A DNA stretch of 64,000 bases from Strongylocentrotus droebachiensis (lineage: Eukaryota > Echinodermata > Echinoidea > Camarodonta > Strongylocentrotidae): the NCBI GenBank assembly GCA_035222895.1, contig JAVYIG010000037.1, positions 1,140,234 to 1,204,233 of the forward strand, given 5' to 3'. Of this stretch, positions 35,455 through 47,261 are shown piece by piece (the first letter of the stretch is position 1; every line of letters starts with the position of its first letter). The notes under the pieces were generated by a model that was given only the letters and a program-made list of their open reading frames with translations, was not told the origin of the DNA and searched no databases. The position numbers were made by a program, and so were the translations under genes.

Positions 35455-36290
35455 GCTCTGACGTTTCATTAATTTATTAAAGAAAGAAGAAGATTCGTTG
35501 TACCATTATCGACTCTTAGTCTTTGTATAAATTCACCCCCCCCCTTCCCTGACGTTTTATTAAATTATTTAAGAAAGAAGACGATTCGTTGTACCATTCT
35601 CGACTCTCAATCCTTGTATGAATTCAGCCACCCCTTCCCGTGCGAAGCGCGGAAGCCTTGACGTTTCATTAAATTATTAGTTCCCCCCCCCCCCTTCTCG
35701 CGCGAAGCGCGGAAGCTTTGACGTTTTATTAAATTATTAGAGAAAGAAGACGATTCGTTGTACCATTCTCGACTCTTAATCCTTGCTGAATTCAGTTCCC
35801 CCCCTTTCCCGCGCGAAGCGGGGAAGCTTTGACGTTTCATTAAATTATTAGAGAAAGAAGACGATTAAACTATGAAAGGTCAAAGAAGAAAGGAAGAGGA
35901 CGTAGGAAGAAAAATGATTAAGAGTCGAGAGCGGTACAACGAATCGTCTTCTTTCTCTAATAATTTAATGAATCGTCAAAGCTTGGGGGGGGGGGGGCTG
36001 GATTCAGACAAGGATTAAGTGTCGAGAACGGTACAACCAATCGTCTTCTTACTCTTATCATTAAATGAAACGTGAAGGGGCCGGAAACTGAATTCACACA
36101 AGGATTCAGAGGCGAGAACGGTACAACGAATCGTTTTCTTTCTGTAATAATTAAACGAAACGTCAAAGCTGCCACGCTTCGTGCGGGAGGGGGGAACAAG
36201 AATTTACAGCCGGGAACGTTACAACGAATCGTCTTCTTTCTCTTATAATTCAATGAAATGTAAAAAACTTCCGCGCTTCGCGCGGGAGGG
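35455..36290. repeat. Head-to-head minisatellite, unit about 90-110 bp
   Basis: The block GACGTTTCATTAAATTATTA, AGAAAGAAGACGATTCGTTG, TACCATTCTCGACTC, CTTCCCGCGCGAAGCGCGG repeats about four to five times rightward to 35870. It then repeats about four times inverted (CGTCTTCTTTCTC, GAGAACGGTACAAC) to 36290. Copied again at about 38035-38870. Confidence 0.85.
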
Positions 36291-39200
36291 GGGAAACTGT
36301 TAAATAATTTAGCTCCTGGCCACGGGCTTATAGGGTTAATTTGTAGACATTTGGACTTAGGCATTAATATATTTTGTCGGTAATCGGTGGCCTCTACACC
36401 CCTCCCCCACACTGAAAAGGTCTAGCGACGCCCCTGCTTGTAGGTACCGGTATGCTGCTTCTAATATGACCTTGTCAGTATTGGTATGTTGAGTTGCGCA
36501 ATTTTGAAATTTCCGCCCCCCCCCCTATTGGAAATGCAGTGGCGGATCCAGGGGGGGGGGGCTAAACGGCCGCGGCCCCCCTATTGGCGGCGCAAAAAAA
36601 AAAGGAAGAAGAGAAGAGAAAAAAAGAAAGAAGAGAAAAAGGAGAAGAGAAAAGAAAGGAGGAAAGAAAAGAAAAAAGAGAAAAGAAAGAAACAGAGATA
36701 GAGAGAGAGAGAGAGAGAAAGGGATAAAAGGAAAAAGAAGAAAGCCCCCCCCCCCCTCCCCCTCCCTTCCACTCCAGGGTCGGAGGGAACGAATTTGTGT
36801 TCCCCAAATCTCCGGTAAAGGGGTACTTTTCACGCAATAAAGTCCGGCCCGTAATACACAAAAATCAGTACTGACTTTACACATCGGATATAGAGGGGTG
36901 ATTTCAAAGAGAGGGGACATGCATGCGCGTACCCTAGATAACACTGAGTGATGGGGGGGGGGGGGGGGGAGAGAAATGTCCGGTGAGAAAGGGGGACGAC
37001 AAGGAAATGGCGCTAAGTGACAATAACGACGAATAAGTGAGAAAAAAACTGTATTCGGGAGATTTGGGGTCATTCCAGAAGGCTTGGGAAACGTTATTGA
37101 ATAGAGGGGGCCGGCCGCATAAAATCTCCAGCCGCGGATTCAAAGTTAAAAGTTAAAAACAGCCCCTGCGCTACAAAGCTCATCACTCTTTAGTGAGAAA
37201 TTTGAAAAGGGCACACTATTTTGGGAGCTATTTATAGAAGCTATAATTATACTCAACAGTCAAATTTTAAATTAACGGTAAAGGGGCCGCTTCACAACTT
37301 TTATTTTGCCCTTCATTTGGCTTCAGCTCATACCAACTCGCTTGTGCTTGTATTTGAACTCATGTTGGTAGTAATCATGGACAGGGGCGGCGATCCTGGG
37401 CCCGATAGGGGGACACGTCCCCTAGGAAATTTAGAAATATATCTAGAAAGAAATATAGCAGAAAGAACGTACATATTGGGCTTAGGGATTTTCTAGAATG
37501 CATAATTTCAGCATTCAGCATTGCAAAATCTCACTTGGTCGCTACGCCCCCTCGCCCAATAACACAAAACTATGATATGACGCTCCCGGCCGTGATTTTT
37601 CCATGGTTGGTGTAATATATCTCCTTTTTTCCCTTTTATTTCTACTAACCTAATTGTATGCTCTCACAATCGTGATTGTTTCATTTTCCCTTTAAAGCAA
37701 ACCAATGGTGCCGATTTGTATCCTCGGTTGGGGGGATGATAGGTGCCAAAATATTTTCGGCAATGGATCAAAGCAACCAAGAGGTAGAGGCGTGTGGCAG
37801 GTTGCACCCCCTCCCTTCCAAGTTATTAACTTTTCAAGTCACCCTCAATAAAGAAAACATTTTAGAGAATATGGGACCCATGTGGGTCCCACATGGGCTT
37901 GCTACTTGGGTTATTATCCTCTCAAGCATATAGGCATGATTTTAATTTAGGGGGGGGGGGCGGTAGTGAGCACCTCCTAGGGGGTGGGTACAGGGAGGGG
38001 GAGTTTCCCCCTTCCCGCGCGTAAGCTCGTGCGTAAGCTCTGACGTTTCATTAATTTATTAAAGAAAGAAGAAGATTCGTTGTACCATTATCGACTCTTA
38101 GTCTTTGTATAAATTCACCCCCCCCTTCCCTGACGTTTTATTAAATTATTTAAGAAAGAAGACGATTCGTTGTACCATTCTCGACTCTCAATCCTTGTAT
38201 GAATTCAGCCACCCCTTCCCGTGCGAAGCGCGGAAGCCTTGACGTTTCATTAAATTATTAGTTCCCCCCCCCTTCTCGCGCGAAGCGCGGAAGCTTTGAC
38301 GTTTTATTAAATTATTAGAGAAAGAAGACGATTCGTTGTACCATTCTCGACTCTTAATCCTTGCTGAATTCAGTTCCCCCCCTTTCCCGCGCGAAGCGGG
38401 GAAGCTTTGACGTTTCATTAAATTATTAGAGAAAGAAGACGATTAAACTATGAAAGGTCAAAGAAGAAAGGAAGAGGACGTAGGAAGAAAAATGATTAAG
38501 AGTCGAGAGCGGTACAACGAATCGTCTTCTTTCTCTAATAATTTAATGAATCGTCAAAGCTTGGGGGGGGGGGGGGGCTGGATTCAGACAAGGATTAAGT
38601 GTCGAGAACGGTACAACCAATCGTCTTCTTACTCTTATCATTAAATGAAACGTGAAGGGGCCGGAAACTGAATTCACACAAGGATTCAGAGGCGAGAACG
38701 GTACAACGAATCGTTTTCTTTCTGTAATAATTAAACGAAACGTCAAAGCTGCCACGCTTCGTGCGGGAGGGGGGAACAAGAATTTACAGCCGGGAACGTT
38801 ACAACGAATCGTCTTCTTTCTCTTATAATTCAATGAAATGTAAAAAACTTCCGCGCTTCGCGCGGGAGGGGGGAAACTGTTAAATAATTTAGCTCCTGGC
38901 CACGGGCTTATAGGGTTAATTTGTAGACATTTGGACTTAGGCATTAATATATTTTGTCGGTAATCGGTGGCCTCTACACCCCTCCCCCACACTGAAAAGG
39001 TCTAGCGACGCCCCTGCTTGTAGGTACCGGTATGCTGCTTCTAATATGACCTTGTCAGTATTGGTATGTTGAGTTGCGCAATTTTGAAATTTCCGCCCCC
39101 CCCCCTATTTACATTATGTTAAATCCTTCAAACATTATTCAAAATTAGGTACGTAGAAGAGTTTAAGCATCTTATCAATAGTAAGATGTCAAAACTTTGC

Positions 39201-39531
39201 TTCTCATAATCTCAGATTAATTGTACTCAAAGAAAGTGTGGGTTCACCATAGCATGAGGGGCATCGCGTCATATAAATGCTGAGAACTTCAAACACCTTA
39301 ATGAATCCCTGAATTGTATTTTATTTTTCTTATAGGTTATGCATATTTTCTGATGCACTGTTTACATGATTGAAACTTGTGGAAAGAGGGAAAAAAGCAT
39401 TGAGAAACAAATCGAAATCAAGTTTTTTTACTCTTTGCAGGGGTTTTGATATGCCTCATAAAATCTTCTTTAATAACAAATACATGGACTAGAAACAATG
39501 GATTGAGTAGCTAGAAATTATGTATAGAAAC

Positions 39532-39588
39532 CTTGGGTGATCTCTCTGGTTCTGTTGTTGTATAATCAGACCACCCTCGGTCGTACAT
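39532..39588 (-). CDS. Alpha exon (57 nt) of the micro-exon gene
   Basis: Reads MYDRGWSDYTTTEPERSPK in phase 0, between a CTCTTTTCAG acceptor and an AAG|GTTTCT donor. It has the same length as the alpha exon at 16221-16277 and shares its M-x4-W-S-x-Y and T-x-E-x-E pattern, although the two lie 23 kb apart. The flanking intron (GAGTTGAGGAAAG just right of the acceptor on the plus strand) is also shared, showing descent from one duplicated unit. Confidence 0.55.
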
Positions 39589-40715
39589 CTGAAAAGAGTT
39601 GAGGAAAGATATGAAAGCATTTATGAAGCATGTCATCCAAGCAGGACATAGTGACCACAAAGGGGGTTGTTCCAGGGGGTTTTCCTCTAGGGGATATTAA
39701 AGGGAAGGGAAAATGTGTGTTTGGAATTATGAACCATTCAGAACATAACCTTCAGCAAGACAAGTAACCCCAATAGAATCATATATAGAAGCATTGTGTC
39801 GGGTAGCAAGGTACTAATGGGGATCATTTTTTCAATGGGGAACACTGATTTTCTCGACGAGGCAGATCATCCAGGTTACTGTAAAGCCAACTCCATCAAT
39901 CTTTTCTATAAATGTTTTTGGATGGTTATTTGTAATTCACGTTGTTTCTCAACTAGTAGGATGAGATTTATGAATGATTTTTTTCCTTACATTGCTGATC
40001 TTGGCAGTACAAGTAATAGATCATATATTATATACTTTTCTCAAACGGTTCTATTCAAAACATGTTGTAGTTCAATTAATCAGTACAGAGTATTTTCGTA
40101 CCATTCATGTCCAGGCTTTGAAGGTGTCTATGAGTCACATATTTTTCGCAGTTGTACAATACATACACATGTAACTGAATATACGGTTTTTATATTTTCT
40201 GATCATTAAAAATTTACAACTGACGCTATTAAAAGCAATATACATTTGATTAGCTGTGACAAGATGTATTCAAAATCAGTTTCATGAAATGGGCTCTGAT
40301 CTACCCATTATCAAAGATTTGTTTGAATAAAGAATATAAGGGTATTGGAATAAACTCTGAAAATGGGGAAGTGCGTGAGTGTTATCAAGTAGCATATGTA
40401 CACTGATATAACAGCAGTAAAATATCAAGCTGAAATCTGAAAATGCTGCATCTTATTTTAGTTATACCCTATTATACTGTTACGCGATTTTGGTTTAGCA
40501 TAACATAAAGTTCATTGCATCTCAAATTAAAATGCTCAGAAATGTAGACACCTTCAAAATCTATAAATTTAATTTAAATCGCACTCCATAGGTATGGATA
40601 TTTTCAGATGCTCTTCCAACTTGAAAATTGTATAATCAATCGAGCGATTCTTCTATGAAGCAAACCAAGAGAGTTTAGATAAAACAGTAAATATTTTCTG
40701 GTTTCATTTACATAC

Positions 40716-40763
40716 CTTGGTCTGCTCAATGACAATAGGATTCCAAGCCGGATCGTCAGCCAT
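40716..40763 (-). CDS. Exon 1 of the micro-exon gene (start codon)
   Basis: Sixteen codons, MADDPAWNPIVIEQTK, from an ATG and ending exactly at an AAG|GTATGT donor in phase 0. The bases upstream (read minus) end in TTTTCATCAAAG, which is not a splice acceptor, so this looks like 5' UTR plus initiator rather than an internal exon. The ATG is the only plausible start seen for the exon series to the left. There is no signal peptide, so the product is probably cytosolic or nuclear. Confidence 0.55.
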
Positions 40764-41353
40764 CTTTGATGAAAACTAGATGACCTGCATGGATGATAGA
40801 AATAGATTGTTTCCTTTTTCCTAATTAAGTGACTGAAAGACGTTTTGGGTTTCAGAGGCTGCTGTTTGAATCACTGTTAAATTTACCCTCCATGGATTCC
40901 ATTGTCTATTAAAAATGGACTTGTGTAGCGCATTTACGTTTTTATTATCGTAAAATTCACCGTAACCAAACTGTTCTTTTCGTCAAAAGAGGATGGAGAT
41001 GTGAACATATCAAAGACCAAATTAGACATAATAAGCATGGACGTGTGACCATAGCTCGCGCGTGTCCTAAGTTCGCTATCTCAACGAAATCGGTAAGATT
41101 TCGAAAATCTGATATCACCAATAGAAAGAGGAACATGAAATTACCCTAAAACAAAATTTTCTTTGGAATTGTTTTTTTTGTTCTTGTCCTCTTACCGAGG
41201 TGTTTTATTTCACATATTTCACATTACATATATGTTTACATCAATTTATATTTTAACATGATACAAAAAGACAAAAGTAATTAAATAAATAGTTAAATTT
41301 ATTTGTGTTTCGTCAATAAAAACTCTGTTTATTTGCTATGTAATATCGTAGTT
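40764..41353. other. Upstream region of the micro-exon gene
   Basis: Contains the putative 5' UTR next to the ATG exon and probably its promoter, then AT-rich sequence. I see no convincing TATA element or other site. Confidence 0.3.
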
Positions 41354-41776
41354 TTAATTTGAAATTAATGAATAGACTTTTAGTATTGTACTCTTTACCA
41401 TCGCACCGCACCAAAGTTTAATACACATAATGTATATTATGTATTGTCCTAAAATTAACATGAAGTTTATCACAAAGTTTTCCTTTTTTCCAATAAAATA
41501 ACCTTTAACTAATGCTTTATCATTAATATTTATTTGTTCATGAAAGTAATTGTAATATAAGTTTTCAATAATTTTCCACAAAATTCTAACCTTATTACAT
41601 TTTAACAAGACATGAACAGTAGTTTCTGTTTCTTTACATATATCACACTGGTCATTTTCCATTGTACGCCATCTGCACAAATTATGTTTTGATGGAAATA
41701 TATGTGAGTCAGTCTGACATTTTCTGTTGCTGACCTTTTTTAATAAAGCCAGTTTGATCTGTGGAAATGATACCAC
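41354..41776 (-). pseudogene. LINE C-terminal fragment (zinc-knuckle region)
   Basis: A 140-codon minus-strand frame. A CDICKETETTVHVLLKCNKV segment (C-x2-C, then H-x4-C) sits at about codons 45-65, followed by ILWKIIENLYYNY. This is the C-terminal Cys/His motif that follows the reverse transcriptase in L1/Tx1-like retrotransposons. No RT domain is left upstream (rightward), so it is a 5'-truncated copy. Confidence 0.75.
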
Positions 41777-42457
41777 CTATAAAATTTCGTAATAGTTATG
41801 ATAAAAACCTGTGCACATAATTTATAATCAACGTTTAATAGTTATATAGGTCTCCAATTATCGAAAATTCTTTTATTTCCTTTTTTAAACAACAATGTTA
41901 AAACGGCTTGCCTTGCCTGGAATTGGGTTTGAAATTGAAATATATTGAAAAAATTGGCAAGTTTTGCAGTCATTTAGGTCCGTTCCGAAAAATTATCAAC
42001 TTACCGATAATGGTCTAGAAATCGCTCGCAAAATGATATCCTCAAAATTGTAAGTAAAAAGTGGTACCAACTGATTTAACGATATCTTTCCTTGCAAATT
42101 ATGATATTAGGCCTACCGCATTTTTGCCTACAACCATCGTGCGCAAAGTAATGAGGACTCGTTTTTTTAATGACTTTTTTAGTTGTAGCGCCGATCCGAA
42201 ATCGAATTTTTAGTTTGCGATATCTCCGGAATCCTTTGACGATAAATTTTCTAGTTTAACCCATTTGTAGTAAAAAATATTTAAAAAAAAGAAATTGCCG
42301 TCCATTTGTCAATAATTAAAATAAATAGATTTGTGTAGAATATGAGAAATCATAGATCGAATATCACATTTATAGTATTGTCAAAATCTCCGCAACTTTG
42401 GTCACCCATGCATACCCCCAATGATTTTAGGCACAATGGCAGCACATACATGGCATA
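41777..42457. other. AT-rich intergenic sequence
   Basis: No gene, RNA or repeat structure recognised. Confidence 0.4.
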
Positions 42458-42624
42458 CACTATGAACATGATGGACAAGGAAAGAGGACAAAATATACCT
42501 GTTCTACACATTTTTACATAATAGCAGTGAAGGGATTTTTACTTTGTCAACCACAGCAATTGTTAAGGATATAATGAGGAACTGTATATTTTGTCCTTTT
42601 TCTTTGTCCGTCATGTTTATAGTG
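42458..42624. mobile_element. 167 bp MITE, complete relative of the 3070 element
   Basis: CACTATGAACATGATGGAC at the left is mirrored by a near-complement ending CATGTTTATAGTG. The inner AGGACAAAATATAC and GAGGAACTGTATATT blocks match the element at 3070-3587. Confidence 0.85.
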
Positions 42625-43009
42625 ATAAGCCCGATCTTTAAATAGCATGCCACTTGTTATAACTTATATTGGAGAAGTGTTATGACAATGGATGAATACA
42701 AATCCTGAGGAAACCATATCCGGTGAAATATTCAGCATGTGATTGGGCTGGGCAGGCAGTACTGCACCCGTCCAAAATATACAGAGAAGAGATAGTTAAT
42801 GCTTTTACAAACAAAAACTTAAGTAGCACCAGTCTCCAATGTGCTTGAAATTGCAGGATATTGGATTAAATATTTAAAAACATTCTAACAAAGCATGCAA
42901 AAAATTCACCCAGCTCCATGCTGGTATCACATTTCTAAAATTATGATTTCATGAGCCATTATGTATAGCATACCCGAGGTCGCATCACTGCTTCCAGTAT
43001 CTACTATAT

Positions 43010-43687
43010 GGCCCGGTCCCACTGGCCGACGGACACAAAACGTATGCATAAAGGACACAGCGGACGAGCAAAATTTCGGGGATGGCTCCATCCATTTTCA
43101 TCTGCTCCAGAAATGGACAAAATTTGCGAAAATTTGCGAAAACAGAACGGAAAATAACGGACGTGGGTAGTATGTAGCGGGGATGTTAAACGGATGTTCA
43201 TCGGAAGCCTAGCGGATGAAAGCGGGTGGAAGTGGATGACAGCTTTGAATACTTTATATACGAGATGCATACGCTTACATCCTTTCTATTTCCGTGCTAC
43301 TAACGATGTATATACGTTCCATGTACATTATCTTTCCTCCCTCTTTCCGTTTTCAGCTGCAGCGGATGTGAGTTGCGAGGATGCCCAGAGGATGCAGAAA
43401 GGATACAGCGGACGTTTAGCGGATGCTAACGGACATAGAACGTTTGTTGCTCGTATTTGTCGCGGATTTACATCGTAAACGGCGGAAGTTCATCTGTTCT
43501 AACAGTTTTGTGCAGCTCAAAACTTTTTGCGCGGATGAAATCACAGTGGACGGATGCTCGACGGATAGAGCGTATGAAACACGTTTGCAATGAGTACACA
43601 ACGGATGCATAGCGTTTTCCAACGGATGGCAAGATTTTTTTACGTTTTACATCCTCTTTGCATCCGTAAGTGCAGTGGGACCGGGCC
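43010..43687. mobile_element. 678 bp MITE with GGCCCGGTCCCACTG ends and CGGATG arrays
   Basis: GGCCCGGTCCCACTG is mirrored exactly by CAGTGGGACCGGGCC. TAT stands on each side, a possible 3 bp target duplication. The interior contains many CGGATG, GCGGAC and CATCCG-type hexamers. No coding capacity. Confidence 0.88.
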
Positions 43688-44455
43688 TATACGTGTAGCT
43701 GACATTTGCCACAATCAAACTGGAGATACCAATTCTAAAGAGAAAACGTTTAGTAAACTAAAAACCATGTGCATCCAATACTGTGCAAGTTTTATATTAT
43801 TGATGAAATTGACCCCACTAGATACATATACTGTACAGATTTATATAATGTGAGCCCATAGTATTTTGTATTAGTCTATGTGCTACGCAATTACTTTATA
43901 TAACAATTATTATATCATGAAGAATTTGTGATAAAATTCCAGTCCTGTTACCGGAAATAGTTCGATAAAAAATGTATAGGAAAGTTTGTAAAACTTTCAT
44001 GTTTATGCAAAAGTGCATAATACAATGATTTAGTTATTTTTCTTGATGTAGCTTACCAACAGCTCCTAGAAAAACTGTTATTTAGCAAACATTTATTAAA
44101 ATTTAAAGAGTAGACAACGATTTAAAATGGTTTATTGACAGGCTGACAAAATGCAGGTCAAGAGGTTGTTTACATTTTTGAGGAAAATTCACGCGCTAGG
44201 AAATGTAATACTTTGTATTACATTGGAAGGAAATGTACAAGCGTATGTACGCTTATCAAGCAAGCGCGGAAAATACCGCCAGCAAATTAAAAATAGCACG
44301 AAGGGGCTTTCATTCTAGTTATGGCTTTCATTTTGAATGGACAAGAAGAAAAATTTACGGAGTCTAAAACATTATTAGAGGATTTGGATTAATACTAAAG
44401 TTAGCACTGCACTGGAATAATTAGTTGGATATATAACGCTGAATTAGTTCTTCTC
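43688..44455. other. Sequence upstream of the recombinase frame
   Basis: AT-rich, no recognisable N-terminal recombinase domain. The missing part of the enzyme may be absent or in an exon I cannot identify. Confidence 0.4.
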
Positions 44456-45013
44456 GTGAGCGACCAGCGGGATTATACTCGGGTTTTGGGCTGGCCTTTG
44501 TCGTTGGGCCTGATTAGAAAGGAGAGTCCATATCATTATTTTGGCCTGGTCGCACATCACACAGTGGCATCACGGCATAGGCGGGATCGAATGCTGCGTT
44601 TCACGGACGTGGCAGTCACCGGCAGTGCACCACATCGCCGGGTGAGTCTCTCTTTAAGGGAATCGAAAACTGATCCGAGGGGAAACGGTTGCACCATTTC
44701 AATACACGAAATTGAGGCGGGTAGTTGTCCCGTAAAGGCGGTCCTTAGATATTTGAAAATGCGCCCGGGAAGTGGGGAGGCTTTCTTTTGCTCATATGGT
44801 TCGCTTCCTCTCACCAGGCATGAGTTCAGTGCCATGATAAAGAGATGCATGTCATACAGAGATATTATGTTGGCGGCGAAGTTTTCCTCCCATTCTTTTC
44901 GTATAGGTGCGGCTACAACCGCTGCTATGGCGGGCTGCTCGGACGCCCAAATACAGCACATGGGTCGATGGGCTTCCTCCGCGCATCGCAGATATATTAA
45001 TGTGGTTGTTTAA
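44456..45013 (+). CDS. Tyrosine recombinase catalytic domain (mobile element, partial)
   Basis: A 185-codon frame. ESKTDPRGNGC (about residues 68-79) is the beta-hairpin with the catalytic Lys region. CPVKAVLRYL and LPLTRHEFSAMIK follow. HSFRIGAATTAAMAG (about 145-159) supplies His and Arg, GRWASSAHRRYI supplies the late H/W box, and the final Tyr is the nucleophile. This is the C-terminal half of the tyrosine recombinases found in DIRS/Ngaro retrotransposons and Crypton DNA elements. The N-terminal core-binding half and the first catalytic Arg motif are not convincingly present, so it is truncated or split by an intron. No reverse transcriptase is seen nearby, which favours a Crypton-like or decayed DIRS source. 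The start shown is simply the first start codon of the frame. Confidence 0.8.
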   Translation: MSDQRDYTRVLGWPLSLGLIRKESPYHYFGLVAHHTVASRHRRDRMLRFTDVAVTGSAPHRRVSLSLRESKTDPRGNGCTISIHEIEAGSCPVKAVLRYLKMRPGSGEAFFCSYGSLPLTRHEFSAMIKRCMSYRDIMLAAKFSSHSFRIGAATTAAMAGCSDAQIQHMGRWASSAHRRYINVVV

Positions 45014-47261
45014 ATATGAGTAATGTTGCAAAGTACCGTTGGGGTTGATTTGATTCGCCAGGTATACGTACAAAATATAACAGAGTGAATGATGAGGTTA
45101 ACGTGTCCGGGGCCAATAATGTAAGGGTGAGGCCGCATACACAGGAATGAATATATGTACAACACACAGAGGAATAAGTCCCTCGCCTCGAGAGGTTAAA
45201 TAAGCTAATAATAATAATAGCAATAATAATAATAATGGTGCTACAACATGAAAATGAAAACGAAGTCAAGCAGACAACAGACATACATGCAGAACAAGAG
45301 CAAGAAAACACTAGAAATGCAATCGTGTCACAACGATGTGCGTGCAATGACGCCGTGTTTCTACGTGTCAAACGAATGAGCTTCTCTCGCCCTATCCAGA
45401 GCAATTCGTACGAAGTCTGTAGCTTCTGTGATAGTGGAGATAGGTAGGGCGAAAGAAAGGCCTCCACAGTGACCTTGATGGGATGGTAGTGGCTATGCCT
45501 ACGAAGTTTGAAAGAAATTGGGATAGGGGAAAGGACGTAAGGGCTCGCAAGCACTGCATGCAAAAACCAAGGGGATTTGGTGCATGTTCGTCTTTGCAAT
45601 AAAGATCGTTCTTGGGGTCAAAAGCGTGAACCCGATATGCCCCATAGAATATGCGTGTAATGCATGAGCGGAAAACGTACAGGATCTGTATTATGACCGG
45701 AGTTAAATTGTTTTTTCTCTCTCTCTTTATGTCTCATTATGGGCCGTTTTTGGTATCATTAGAAAGAGAATTTCATGATTGTTATTGTAAACTACTCTCT
45801 TTTTTTTTCTATGATAATCTTATCGAAACACGTGATTTAAAATAGATTTATAGGACAAAATGGCGTCTTAAATAGCCCCATCGACCAATTTTAAAAATCC
45901 GGCCAAGAGGTGCCCTGCGTATTGGAACTCGGCATGTCACTGCAAATTTTCAAAAAAAAGAAAAAAGAAAAGAAAAAAAAAGGACGTTTAAGGGGCGAAA
46001 AGCAGTCTGAAAAAATGACGTCATAGCCGATACGTGTTAGATTCGGGCGGAAACTCGGCGGAATTCGTGTAGTGACCTTTGTTCAAATGCGATTTATTCA
46101 CTATTTTCTGTGTGAACATATACTATACTTGGTATCATTCGAAAGGGCACTTCATTGCGGTCAGTTTGACACCATTGTTATATTCGCGCAATGTATTGCA
46201 CGCATTAAACGCGCTATTATGTAATGCATAGTAAATTCATCATTTTTGGCGATTACTTTGCGCTGACATATTCGAATTTTACCAAACTTGGTAAACAGTT
46301 GTCACGTATAAGGATACATATGTCTGCCAAGTTTCATTGATTTAGGTATAAAGATCGCCACTTTAGAGCAAGTTGAAGTTATTTCAGAATTTTCTTGAAA
46401 ATGGCGAATTTGGAGGGCAATTTTCTCAAATTTGGTCAGTGATAGGGTATATAATTTTGTAAATGGCTGGAAAGGGCATATCATCAAGTATCTAAATCCA
46501 AAAAAGGGTACGGGTTTGCCAAGCCATTATGGAGATGCGGCCAAAGAGAGAAAGCCAATTCCCAAAACTTTAGAGGGCGCTATTTATGTTGTGCAAATCC
46601 ATTGGAGCGTGAAATTTGGCATGGCTATATGCAATTATGAGATAAAGATACTGTGAGATTTGAATACAAAACGGAATTCATATGAGAAAGTTATGGCAGT
46701 TTTAGATTATTTAGGGGTCCATTTTTCAAGAACTTGAGAGATTTTTGACGAAGTCGGTTTCAGATTTGAATTTTGAGTACGAAGATGGCATTTTGAAGGT
46801 CAAGTTATACGTCGCAGACAAAAGAACATCTATGAGACTATCTAGAGGAATTTGTTAGAAGTTTGTAGGATCTAGGATAGTGGAGATAGGAAGGAAGAAA
46901 GAAAGGCCTTACAATGGACCAGAAACGGACAAAATGGCGCCTGGACGGTTAAGCATGAGTGATTTCGGAAATCGAAGAATGTAGTGACCTTGATGAGATG
47001 TTAGAGACTATGCCTATGAAATTTGAAAGGAAACGGACATGAGAAAAGAGCATAATTAGTGATGACAAGCACTACGTGCAAAACGAATGGGATTTCTGGA
47101 CGATAAGGAAAACCAGGAGAATATTAATGGGGCAGAATGTGAACGAAAACAAGGCAATGACGAAGGTCGTCATTGCAACAATGGGATTTCAAGTTCACAT
47201 TAACGCATGTTCTTTGGAATACAAAATGCTGCCCAGTCCTCTTTTCTTATTTTGTCCACAG
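45014..47261. other. Non-coding stretch between recombinase and SGNH exon
   Basis: Holds an ATA-rich microsatellite (about 45206-45236) and a diverged direct repeat. About 45425-45575 resembles 46865-47085 (shared GATAGTGGAGATAGG, GTGACCTTGATG and CTATGCCTA). No open coding frame of note. Confidence 0.5.

Larger units (their letters stand above)
33951..39109. repeat. 2.58 kb block duplicated head to tail, with hAT-like ends
   Basis: Unit 1 is 33951-36532 and unit 2 is 36533-39109, nearly identical except for poly-G/C run lengths and rare substitutions. Each starts CAGTGGCGGATCCAGG and has GTCTAGCGACGCCCCTG near its end (36420-36436 and the equivalent), the inverted CAG-GGCG style of hAT-like elements. 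No protein is encoded: the long frames are Pro/Phe or Lys/Arg low complexity. Confidence 0.9.
1..40763 (-). other. Span of an unrecognised host gene built from tandem micro-exon pairs (partial, runs off left edge)
   Basis: Read on the minus strand, an ATG exon at 40763-40716 is followed leftward by alternating small exons. The alpha slots are at 39588, 33487 (truncated), 31369, 29465, 27286, 18054 (decayed), 16277 and 73 (decayed). The beta slots are at 32664, 30167, 27990, 20220, 18682, 16815 and 493. Intact exons are 48, 54, 57, 63 or 66 nt, all open in phase 0, each with an AG acceptor (usually after a T-rich tract) and a GT donor (GTTTGT, GTGTGT, GTATGT, GTTCGT, GTTTCT). Diverged beta copies still keep reading frame, length class and splice sites, which argues for coding constraint. 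The protein is not recognised: beta peptides carry an I-x-Q-K-G/E core, and later alpha peptides are rich in Arg. Transposons fill the introns. Whether all exons are used in one transcript cannot be told from DNA. Confidence 0.6.

Noticed and set aside
35455-36290. CRISPR-like array
   Set aside because: Units are long, adjacent, variable and switch orientation; there are no unique spacers, and the DNA is from an animal.
39796-40209. 137-codon plus-strand frame
   Set aside because: Falls in the intron between exon 1 and the first alpha exon, and related intron copies (for example 19800-19990 and 27550-27760) do not keep the frame.
44557-44961. Minus-strand 134-codon frame
   Set aside because: Antisense shadow of the tyrosine recombinase.
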